From NCBI GenBank assembly GCA_029557835.1, contig JAKQHW010000067.1:1-41180 (forward strand): a DNA stretch of 41,180 nucleotides, given 5' to 3'. Position 1 is the first letter of the stretch; the number at the start of each line of letters is the position of its first letter. A model generated the notes under the pieces. That model was not told the DNA's origin and did no database searches. It worked only from the letters and a program-made list of their open reading frames with translations. Positions 6,661 to 15,600 of the stretch are shown in pieces. Source of the DNA: Microcaldota archaeon. GTDB lineage: Archaea; Micrarchaeota; Micrarchaeia; Anstonellales; Bilamarchaeaceae. Made by a program: the position numbers and the translations under genes.

Positions 6661-9113
6661 GGAAGCTGCTGTGCCTTTTGGCTGCGCTTGCGCTCGTTGC
6701 GGGCATATGGGCACAGGCAGGGGCGTCCAGCATCCTGGAGCATGAACAAGAGCGCACCACCCTGCTCGGGAGCATAGCCAACGACTGGCAGATATATACT
6801 GTTTTGATAATGATGGTCATGCTGGGGCTGGTGGCGCTCGCATATGCGATTGCGAACGCGTTTTCGCTCCCGGACCTTAGGGCATGGGCGGACGTGGAGC
6901 TTGGGGAGATATTCGCAAGCGCCCTCCTGCTGATATTCATCATAGGGATTGTGCTGTTCATAGACATGGCGGTGAGGGGGACTATAGCCCCGAGCTTCCC
7001 GGGCTCATGCGAGAGAGGGGGGTTCTGCGCCGCGAATATCGCATACGATTACCTGGAAAGTTACAAGAAGGCTGCGTTCGGGCTGTATGAGAGCATATTG
7101 AAGAGCAATATGGAAAAGGCGAGGGAGGCGACGCAAGGGCACACCGTTGGCGTGCAGGACATGATTTACCTGTACATAACATACCGGTTCAGGACCGGCG
7201 GGCCTGAGATGATAACCGTAGAGATGTACGACCAGCTTCTACAGAACCTGGGGGCGATAATAGGCACGCTTATGGCACAGGGATTTGTGCTTAAGTTCCT
7301 GAGCCTGAGGCTTGCGCCCATCGCCATATTCTTGGGCATAATACTGCGGACGTTTTTCATGACGCGGAAGCTTGGCGGGCTGCTGCTTGCCTTCGGGCTG
7401 GGTTTCCTCGTAGTATATCCTTTGACCTATGCGCTCGCATGGTACACGCTTGATGCCGCGATATACGGGGCGCAGAAAGGGCCGACCGGACAGCTTTCCG
7501 CTTGCCCGGAGGTCTGCCTGCCCTCTTCAAGGATAGCGGATTACATCAGCAGTGGAAGCCCGGTGCTTGTGGAGAAGGAGGATGTGCTCGCGGCCCTTTA
7601 TGACGACTGCATCGAGGACATCGGGGATGTGGACGAAACTGGGAGGAGCCGCACCTGCATGGACGGCTGCGTGGCCGGCTACCGTGCAGCTTGCGAAGAG
7701 GGATGCGCAAGGGGGTGCAGGCTGGACGGGCTTGCGCCGCCCGTGGAGGACTGTGGGGCTTACTGCGAAGGTACGGGGGTGAGGGGCCCTGTGGGGGATT
7801 GTTTTGCTTATTGTGGGTTCACGGGCGAGAGTTTCTTGTTCATGGATGAAGGTTGGAGGCCGTGTGCGGACGTATGCGATGCAACTTATGCAAGGGATTC
7901 TCCGGAATGGGACGAATGCATGTTGGATTGCAGCCACACATATATGGGACCATTCCCATATACTGCCTCCTGCATATATAATTGTGAAGAAAACCAGATG
8001 GAGCCATCCGCCGAATGGACTGCGTGCCTTGGAAGATGCTCGGATGCCAACGCGGCCGCAAGACCCCTCTGGGAAGAGTGCATTGGAGGATGCGAGGGAA
8101 GGAACAACTGCGATGCAACTGCGGACGAGAGGGAATCCTATTGCAGGAGGGAATGCCCGGTGCTCCCGGAATACGCGGAAGGGAGGGACGAATATTGCAG
8201 GAGGGAGGCTGAAGACAGGCTGGTCGGGCTCGGGATGGGGGGAATAAACATAGAGAGCGGTGGCTTTTCCATACATAATTTCAAATACTGCGAATACACA
8301 AAATGCGGGTTCCCGGTGCCGTACCATGTTGCGGATTGCATAAAGTATGCCGGAAGGCCGGATGTGTGCAACACGAGGCCTTTCGACCCGGAAGACCCTG
8401 CGTATGCCGAATTTGATGCGAGCGAGCTGGTGGATGGCTGCCCTGCCGAGTGCAGGACGCTCGCCCCCATGAAAGAGGTGGGCGAAAGCAGCTGCAGGAA
8501 CGTTTATTGCAAGGAATTGAGGGATGGGAGGGAACTTTGGGAGATGTGCGTGGAGAAGTGGGGATACCTCACATGCATACAAAGCTCCGCATGGGAAAGT
8601 TTCTACGACCAGTACGCGTGCAAGGAATACTCGTTGAAGTGCCCGTCCCAGTGCATGTGGGTTACGACCGGAAATTACAGCGACCCGACATGCCCGGAAA
8701 CCTGCAAGGACCTTTATCCTGACAATCCGCAGTACCTTTGGGAGAATGACTTATATCAGCAGACCTGCGTGTACATAATACCGGATGTTGTCTTTGAGGA
8801 CCCTGAAAAATGCGGGAACTGTGCGTTCGTGGCGGAGAAGGGGCTCACCATGAAGCCGCCCATGATACTTGATTGCGGTAGGTTCTGCGGCTCGCCCTCG
8901 CTCAAGGTGATGGCCGAGGACCCGGCGACCATGACCAACCGGATAGGGGGGATGGTGGGTCCGACCGAGCTGGTTAGCGTGAGCAAGCTTATGATACCCG
9001 CATATGTGCTCCCGCTGTTCAACCTCGCGGTGACCCTCATGTTCATAATAACGCTTTCGCCGATGCTCGGAGGCGACTTTGACCTGCCCGGGATGATGAG
9101 GATGATACAATGA
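6657..9113 (+). CDS. Polytopic membrane protein with giant CX3C-rich ectodomain, paralogue 3
   Basis: 818 residues. The N-terminal signal and TM region contains the shared segments (WADVELGEIFASALLLIF; LGIILRTFFMTRKLGG followed by VVYPLTYALAW). An extracellular insert of about 460 residues (roughly 282-745) follows, then a final TM and the tail MLGGDFDLPGMMRMIQ. The insert carries at least fifteen CX3C pairs (for example CMDGC, CEEGC, CGAYC, CFAYC, CADVC, CMLDC, CIYNC, CLGRC, CIGGC). Within about residues 398-478 they fall into units of about 19 residues, several of the form W-x2-C-x3-C. Such Cys pairing suggests an extended disulfide-stapled helical rod outside the cell (inference). Junctions on both sides are 4-nt ATGA overlaps with AAGGTGAT or GAGGATGAT Shine-Dalgarno sequences. 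Confidence 0.82.
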   Translation: MRKLLCLLAALALVAGIWAQAGASSILEHEQERTTLLGSIANDWQIYTVLIMMVMLGLVALAYAIANAFSLPDLRAWADVELGEIFASALLLIFIIGIVLFIDMAVRGTIAPSFPGSCERGGFCAANIAYDYLESYKKAAFGLYESILKSNMEKAREATQGHTVGVQDMIYLYITYRFRTGGPEMITVEMYDQLLQNLGAIIGTLMAQGFVLKFLSLRLAPIAIFLGIILRTFFMTRKLGGLLLAFGLGFLVVYPLTYALAWYTLDAAIYGAQKGPTGQLSACPEVCLPSSRIADYISSGSPVLVEKEDVLAALYDDCIEDIGDVDETGRSRTCMDGCVAGYRAACEEGCARGCRLDGLAPPVEDCGAYCEGTGVRGPVGDCFAYCGFTGESFLFMDEGWRPCADVCDATYARDSPEWDECMLDCSHTYMGPFPYTASCIYNCEENQMEPSAEWTACLGRCSDANAAARPLWEECIGGCEGRNNCDATADERESYCRRECPVLPEYAEGRDEYCRREAEDRLVGLGMGGINIESGGFSIHNFKYCEYTKCGFPVPYHVADCIKYAGRPDVCNTRPFDPEDPAYAEFDASELVDGCPAECRTLAPMKEVGESSCRNVYCKELRDGRELWEMCVEKWGYLTCIQSSAWESFYDQYACKEYSLKCPSQCMWVTTGNYSDPTCPETCKDLYPDNPQYLWENDLYQQTCVYIIPDVVFEDPEKCGNCAFVAEKGLTMKPPMILDCGRFCGSPSLKVMAEDPATMTNRIGGMVGPTELVSVSKLMIPAYVLPLFNLAVTLMFIITLSPMLGGDFDLPGMMRMIQ

Positions 9114-10534
9114 GACGGATGCCGTTCGCATTGCTGGCGTTGCTTTTCCTCATCCCAGCCTCTTTCAGCGACGGTCCGCTGTATATGACCGGATGCTGCC
9201 CTGATGAGGCCCTGGGGGCCGGGGCGGCCCCGGACCAGGTTATTGCTTATGCCTCCCAGCGGCTGGATGTCTGCAACCCGGACGGAACTGCAAGAATATC
9301 CTGCGTTGTTGAAGAGACCATGCATGGTGGAACAGGCTGTTGCCTCCCTTACGGAGGATTGGATACAGATGGAGATAGGATCGAATATGCGAGGGCGAAC
9401 CCAGGGGATTGCGGAACCTGGCCTTATGACCCGGTAATAACCCCTTGCACGGTTGAAAGGCCGGGCGGGGACATCATGCCCGGCTCTGAAACCCCTGCCC
9501 CGACCAGAACGCCCGGCCCGCCCCCGCCGGATTGGGTTCCCATTGCCCTGCTCGCCGCGCTAACCGGGCTTGGGGTGCTGATGATATTCTACCTATTGAG
9601 CTACCTCGTGGACGCGGAACACATGCGCGCAATGGCCACCAGCGAGATGTGGCAGGTGTTCATAACCGCGGTAATGATTGCGGGCTTTGTGGGGGCGGAC
9701 GCATTTGCAGGGGAGGTGGTGGCCCCGGCGTTCGGTGAGGCGTTCCTTCCCCCGGGCGAGGAGAGCATGAAGCACACCGAATACGCGGTAATATTCACGG
9801 AAGAGATGGCGGATTACCAGTGGGGCATGCTCAAGGATTTCACGAACAAGGTGGTGGTGCCGATGGGGAGCCTCTCCGCCCTGAACGGGAACTGCTGGCT
9901 TTTCGGGGTGGCGTTCTCGTTCTCAGGCTGCTCCAGCATAAACGTGCCGTTCTCCTCGGCATCGCTTGCGGCGCGGACGATGTCGGTCGCTGTGCTGGCG
10001 CTCAACTCGCAGCTTGTGCTGCTGAAGGTTGCGTCCGGCTTCTTCTTCCCGGTCCTGCTGCCGATAGGGCTGTTCCTCAGGACGTTCCACGTGACGAGGG
10101 GCACGGGCGGCTTCCTGATAGCATTTGCGATATCATTCTATTTCGTTTATCCGCTCGGGGTGCTCATAACCCAGGGGTTCTACGACAGCGTGGGGGTCGG
10201 GGAGCCGGAATTCCCGGATATAAACGCCGTGACTGCGGCTGAGAGCTGGGCAGTAGAAACAATGGTTTCCACGTTCGACGTGCCTGCGGAGTGCGACCCC
10301 TTCAAGACATATGATTATCCGGAGACGGATGAGTTTGAGGGATATGGGTATACGCAAAAGCAGATAAACAGGCTGCTCAAAGAGGAGTTGGTGGACCGGC
10401 TGCTGTACATATTCATGATCGGAGGGGTGTTCACGCCCGCGCTGAACGTGTTGATTGCGCTCTCGGTCATAAGGCCTCTTGCAAGAGTCTTCGGGACGGA
10501 AGTGGACGTTTCCGCCCTCGCGAGGATTTCATAG
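9110..10534 (+). CDS. Polytopic membrane protein with Cys-rich N-terminal ectodomain, paralogue 4
   Basis: 474 residues. A signal peptide (FALLALLFLIPASFSDG) precedes a small Cys-rich ectodomain (about residues 25-120, including CC pairs) and a Pro/Thr linker (about 123-142). Then comes the shared membrane core: TM helix, MATSEMWQVFITAVMIAGF, central motif LLPIGLFLRTFHVTRGTGGF, the hydrophobic segment ending YFVYPLGVLI, and the tail VFGTEVDVSALARIS. This copy and paralogue 6 are the clearest exemplars of the central motif. Its start overlaps the preceding stop. A likely role is a subunit of a membrane pore or scaffold; no enzymatic residues were seen. Confidence 0.82.
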   Translation: MRRMPFALLALLFLIPASFSDGPLYMTGCCPDEALGAGAAPDQVIAYASQRLDVCNPDGTARISCVVEETMHGGTGCCLPYGGLDTDGDRIEYARANPGDCGTWPYDPVITPCTVERPGGDIMPGSETPAPTRTPGPPPPDWVPIALLAALTGLGVLMIFYLLSYLVDAEHMRAMATSEMWQVFITAVMIAGFVGADAFAGEVVAPAFGEAFLPPGEESMKHTEYAVIFTEEMADYQWGMLKDFTNKVVVPMGSLSALNGNCWLFGVAFSFSGCSSINVPFSSASLAARTMSVAVLALNSQLVLLKVASGFFFPVLLPIGLFLRTFHVTRGTGGFLIAFAISFYFVYPLGVLITQGFYDSVGVGEPEFPDINAVTAAESWAVETMVSTFDVPAECDPFKTYDYPETDEFEGYGYTQKQINRLLKEELVDRLLYIFMIGGVFTPALNVLIALSVIRPLARVFGTEVDVSALARIS

Positions 10535-10542
10535 GTGTTTGG

Positions 10543-11670
10543 ATGGTTTGCCCTGACATAGGATGGGTGTATTCCCTTTCCCTGCTTTCGCTGGGGGTGA
10601 CTGCGATGGTGGTGGGGTTGGCCTATGCCCTGGGGCAGGTGCTGAACAATCCGCAGTTCAACGTGTGGGCGAAGACGGAGATATACCAGGTTTTCGTATC
10701 GTTCTTCATAGTGATTCTGGTGCTTTTCGTGCACGACTCGTTCTGCAGCTTCAGATATTCCGACCTGGCGGGGCTTGCCGGGGGAGGGCAGGAATATGCG
10801 CATCCGGAGATAGGGGCGGATGACAACATGATGGATTCCGCGGGCAAATACCTCGCCAACGTGGGCCATTTCATAAAAACCGAGATGAGGGCCGCGCGCG
10901 CACTCTACGGGGTTGCGGAGGAGGCCTCCAGGTATTCGCGCACCCCTTGCATGCCTGCCATAACATTCTGCCTTTACGGGACGAGCGGGTACAGCGTAAG
11001 GCCGTACCAGGGGCTCAGCAGCTGGGTACAGGTGCTAGGCACTTCCCTTTATACCGATACTGCGTCGTACCTGACCGTGCTGATACAGATGGCGCTTCTC
11101 GCATTCATTTCCGGAGGGGGGATAATGGCGTACCTTCCTTTTGCGATTATAATAAGGTCCCTCCCCATGATGAGGCAGTTCGGGGGAGGGCTGCTCGCCA
11201 TCTGCATAGCCCTGTTCATAATATATCCTGCGCTTCTGGTCGCGGAATCTCTTTTCTGGAATCCATACAATATGCTTGGGGATGCGGGCTGGGGGACGCT
11301 GGTGGACGCGGCGGACGGGATAAGCAGGGGATTCCAGTATGTGCCTCCGCTGGAAGCCGGGGGGGCGCTTGCGCTGGCGATGACGCTTGCGAGCGCTCTT
11401 TCGGTCGTAGACATCGCGGCAGCGATAGGGGTTGCCGCATCCGCTGGGATAGTGAGCCTCGCGGTGATGATACACGGGCTTACTGATGTTTGGACGCTGA
11501 GTGAACTGGAAAAGGCGGTGGGGATCAGCATGCAGGCGGCTTCGATATCCTTCCTTAGCGCCACTTTCCTGTTCTCATTGAACATAATCGCCATAGGCGC
11601 GTCTGCGAGGGAACTTGGGAGGCTTTTGGGCCAGGAGGTCGACCTGAGCAGGCTGATGCAGGTGATCTGA
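10543..11670 (+). CDS. Polytopic membrane protein, paralogue 5
   Basis: 375 residues without an obvious cleavable signal; the first TM starts at about residue 8. Shared segments: VWAKTEIYQVFVSFFIVILV, then FAIIIRSLPMMRQFGGGLLA followed by FIIYPALLV, and the tail LLGQEVDLSRLMQVI. The Thr-Arg of the central motif is replaced by Met-Arg. It begins 8 nt after the previous stop, with AGGTG overlapping that stop as Shine-Dalgarno (spacing 5). An additional C-terminal set of helices (LEAGGALALAMTLASALSVV and following) makes it longer at its end than paralogue 6. Same operon and presumed complex; function unknown. Confidence 0.8.
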   Translation: MVCPDIGWVYSLSLLSLGVTAMVVGLAYALGQVLNNPQFNVWAKTEIYQVFVSFFIVILVLFVHDSFCSFRYSDLAGLAGGGQEYAHPEIGADDNMMDSAGKYLANVGHFIKTEMRAARALYGVAEEASRYSRTPCMPAITFCLYGTSGYSVRPYQGLSSWVQVLGTSLYTDTASYLTVLIQMALLAFISGGGIMAYLPFAIIIRSLPMMRQFGGGLLAICIALFIIYPALLVAESLFWNPYNMLGDAGWGTLVDAADGISRGFQYVPPLEAGGALALAMTLASALSVVDIAAAIGVAASAGIVSLAVMIHGLTDVWTLSELEKAVGISMQAASISFLSATFLFSLNIIAIGASARELGRLLGQEVDLSRLMQVI

Positions 11671-12683
11671 TGGCCGGGGAGGATATTTTCAGCACGGTTT
11701 TCACCGGTTGGGGAGGGGGCGGTTTCTGGTTCGTGAACTCCCTCATGGCAATCCTGATAACCGCCATAATAATGGGCACCCTCTATGCGGTAGCGACCGC
11801 TTTCAATTTCGCTGGGCTAAAAAGGTATTCCGTATCCGAGTTCATGCAGCTTGCGGCCACCGCCATCATGGTCATATTCCTCGTATCCATGATAGATGGG
11901 GGGCAGCAGCTGTTCATACACACTTTTGGGAGCGGCACGATAACGTGCGGGGACAGGCAGGTTGCGGACCCGCTGGACGCCGCGATGTGCAGGGCCGGGG
12001 AGCGGCTGGAATATTTCAACAGCATGTTCTACAGCATAAAGGACAGCGACGAACTGTACGAGAAGGAACTCGAATACTACTCATCCCTGTCCATGATAGG
12101 GATAATGTTCTGGCAGGGCAACTGGAACGCTGATACGCACAAATACGTGGAAACCGCCCATGCGATAGAATACAAGATAGTTTCGCTGCTTATTTCGCTG
12201 AACAGCCAGATGTTCGTGCTCAAGTACATAAGCGAGAACATGCTGGCGTTCTTCCTTCCGTTGGGGATAGTGCTGAGGACGCTGCATTTCACACGGGGGA
12301 TAGGCGCTTTCTTCATAGCGCTGGCCATAAGCTTCTATTTCATATATCCAGGGATACTGTTCCTGCTTGACCAGTCGCATGTTACCGCGCCCCCATCCTC
12401 CATCCCACCCTCCACGATGAACAGGGAGAACTTGTGCAACATACCTGTGTTCACGGGATTCTCCTTGGGCTCCGTGGCGGTTAGCGGGCAGGGGACCAGG
12501 GCGGCTGCGGCGCTCTCGATAAGCAGCGGCAACCTCGCATCCTTCATATCGCAGACTTTCGTGCGGCTTTTATATGAGAACATGGTCGCGTTTGCGATAG
12601 CGGTGACGTTCATGAGGTACGGGGCCACGCTACTGGGCGGGGAAAGCGGAATTTTCCTGCAGATGATGGCTAGGTGGGTATGA
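11670..12683 (+). CDS. Polytopic membrane protein, paralogue 6
   Basis: 337 residues. Shared segments: YSVSEFMQLAATAIMVIFLV after the first TM, a Cys-containing loop, FFLPLGIVLRTLHFTRGIGA followed by FYFIYPGILFL, and the tail LLGGESGIFLQMMARWV. The start overlaps the preceding stop by one base (TGATG), with AGGTGAT as Shine-Dalgarno inside the previous gene. The close match of its central motif to that of paralogue 4 supports origin by tandem duplication. No signal peptide; the N-terminus should be cytoplasmic or the first helix acts as a signal anchor. Confidence 0.8.
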   Translation: MAGEDIFSTVFTGWGGGGFWFVNSLMAILITAIIMGTLYAVATAFNFAGLKRYSVSEFMQLAATAIMVIFLVSMIDGGQQLFIHTFGSGTITCGDRQVADPLDAAMCRAGERLEYFNSMFYSIKDSDELYEKELEYYSSLSMIGIMFWQGNWNADTHKYVETAHAIEYKIVSLLISLNSQMFVLKYISENMLAFFLPLGIVLRTLHFTRGIGAFFIALAISFYFIYPGILFLLDQSHVTAPPSSIPPSTMNRENLCNIPVFTGFSLGSVAVSGQGTRAAAALSISSGNLASFISQTFVRLLYENMVAFAIAVTFMRYGATLLGGESGIFLQMMARWV

Positions 12684-15600
12684 TGAGGGGGATTTTGATT
12701 GCGTTTGCCGGGATTGCCCTGCTTTTCATGGGGTGCGCCGCACCGCAGCCCGTGCTCTACAACTGCTGCAAATACGACAATGCGAGCGGCGATGGGACAT
12801 GCGTGACCGCGAACGGGACCGTGTATGAAACCAACTCCTGCAGCGTCTTGAACATGACCTGCGAGGTTGTTTCCGGGGAAAGCCACATGGCTTCCATGGT
12901 GGGGGGGAGGGAGATCCGTATTCCGATAGAAGTCACAGAAACCCTGCCTATCTGCCCCCGTTCCGAACTGCTCCAATGCAACAGCAGCTGCGTGGGGATG
13001 TTCTGCGGCTCGTTCGAGTTCGACCCCAGGCCGCCGATAGGCATGGATGTTGAGGATTTGGATAAGAAGAAGGATAAGAATCCGAAGGACGTGGACGCGT
13101 CGCAATACGGGGGGATGGACCGGGGCGGCGCAATGGGCCTGTATAAGGGAGAATGCAGGATTCTAGACATGGCGCCCGCTACGATACGGGCCGCAGGCAA
13201 CACCAACGGCGGCTTTGCACTCAACTCCTTCAGGTTCGGGGTGGGAAGCTCGTTTGCGGAATTCGACGAGGCGGTGATGTACTATCCGCTCACGGACTTC
13301 GGATGCGGCGCAAATCCATCCGGCACTAAGGACAGGTATGTTAATTACATGATCCCCAACCTCGGGCCCGGAGGGGCTGGGGAGCTTTGCAGGGAGGAGG
13401 GGATGTTCCTCAGCCCGTGGGGGGACGAGTACAAAAGGTACACGTGCACCCTTGACGAAACTATAAGGAGCTATTCGTACCAGGATTGCGCAATCAGGTG
13501 CTCGCTCCATTATTATGGGGATGTGCCTGCGGTGGACCCGTACGGGGCATATCCCACAGAGAGAAACGGCGTGATTGCGGGAAGCCCGTTCGCATACGGC
13601 GGGCCGGGCCAGGGGTATTCCATAAGGGAGGTTTCCGCAATACACTATAATTGGGAAAAGGAATTCAAGAGGTATGTGGGGTATAGGAGCTTCGGGGCCA
13701 TTGCGGACGAGTATCCTCTGGGATATAATTATTACGGGGCGGAATTTGAGAAAAACGCGTATCCAATGAGCGATTTCCGTGGGTATATAGACCAGATAAT
13801 AATTGCGAGAGGCAGGCCCGCGACAAGCGAAAAGGAGATCATGGACTACTACGGCGGGGAAGAAGCGGATTTGGTGATTGCCAAATGGATAGGCGCGGAC
13901 AGCAGCGACGATGTGATAGCGAACCTGATGACCGTGGAAAGGGACCCGCACATGCTCTACTCATACATGTTGTCACACCATTCCGTCTATGCGAAACAGT
14001 TCAGGGAAGGGCATTACGACGAGGAGGGGAGATGGGCGCCTGGCGCGGAGTTCGAATGCACCCTGGAAGGGATGGACTGCCTCTCCGGATACTGCAACAC
14101 ATGGGACTACAAGCGCGGGGCATGCATTACCACTGAGGGGGGGGAGGTGCAATGCGACTGCCATTATGACTATCTCCAAGCAACCGTCGTATGCGATGGG
14201 CGGCTGCCGTACGAGGCGAGGGCGTTCGACAATCCGGGGAAGAGGATCAATGTGAGCGCAACCCTCGGATCTATTGTCAAAACGGTGTCTGGGGGTGGAG
14301 TAAGGAGCATGCCTTCCAAAGGGAAGACGTTCAACTGGAATCCGGATGAGATGTACAGCGAACTGTTCGATAGATACGGCGGTAGTCCGGGGGACACCAA
14401 CCGGCAGATGCTCGTGATGCTGCTCGGAGGGGAGCAGACTCCGGATTTCAATGCCTTTGAATATAGAGAAGGCATTGATGACACAAGGCAAGCCCTCACC
14501 ATATGGCAGGTGCTGTCAAGGGAAAAATGGGCCGGGTGTTCGGAGTACCATGATTGCGGCAAATTTTACACCACGTTCGTCCAGGCATGCATGCCATCGT
14601 TCCCTGATGAGGCATATGCTGGGCATATGTTTGCAGTGTGTTACAGAGTACCAATAGGCGGCATAATCGGGCAAACCATCGATCCGGCTACAGGGCGAAT
14701 AACGAACCATACCGAAGGGTCTTCTATGCGAGGCATTTGTCACGCAGTCCTTTCTGACGAAGAACGGAGCACCGAATCCTACGGGGGCGTGGACAAGAAC
14801 GAAAAGACTAATTATGACCAGTTCTGCTATTCAAGGGACTCGGAGGGAGAATGCGTGGGGGTGGCCAACGCCGCACTGGTGATAATGAGCCGGTCCGTGA
14901 CCTATGAGGTGAACGGAGATGTGAGGGAAGGGCTTGCGTTCGGCAACTGCCTGCTGGAGAACGAAGAGCTGAAGATTAAGGAATACGGATACTGCGAGCA
15001 GTGCAGCTATCTGACCATGGCGAAGGAAACCGTTGTGCCGCTTCCCGAGGACAAGGCAAATCCGGGGTATGAGGGCAGGGAAAACAGGAAGGACAACAAG
15101 TATTGCCCGTCCCTGCTCGTTAAGAGCATAATCCCGCCAAGTCAAAAGGAATACCTGGTGCTCTCGTACGGTGGGCAGTTCGGGGAATGGGAATCGGGGG
15201 GGGTGCACCGCGCGGAGGAGAAGTTCGGGGAATACAGCGAATGCGAAATGCCGGACGGGAGCGAGGTGGGGAGGCAGGACGCGTGGCCGGACTATCTTCC
15301 CGATGCTTATTACCTAAAAACAAAATTGCAGGATTACATGCAGAGGAACGTGATGCCCATCCTGTTCGCGGACGATGAGGGGCTTTATCGGATTGAGACG
15401 AGCGATGGGAGGGACATGCTCAAGGTAGTTGTAGGGGGGGGCGGGAGCGTTGATGATGGCAAGACAACCCACCCTTACCTTGCAAATGTGGCTGAGAAGC
15501 GGGTTTCCCTGCTGGAGAAGGCGTTCAGGACCGGAGATGGCGGTTATGGGACGGTCGGCACGTATCTCGCGGATTCAGTGAGGAACCTCGGGGCGGGAAT

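Noticed and set aside
7527-8582. Antisense open frame opposite the CX3C region
   Set aside because: Shadow of the Cys-rich coding strand; no promoter and no recognisable domain.
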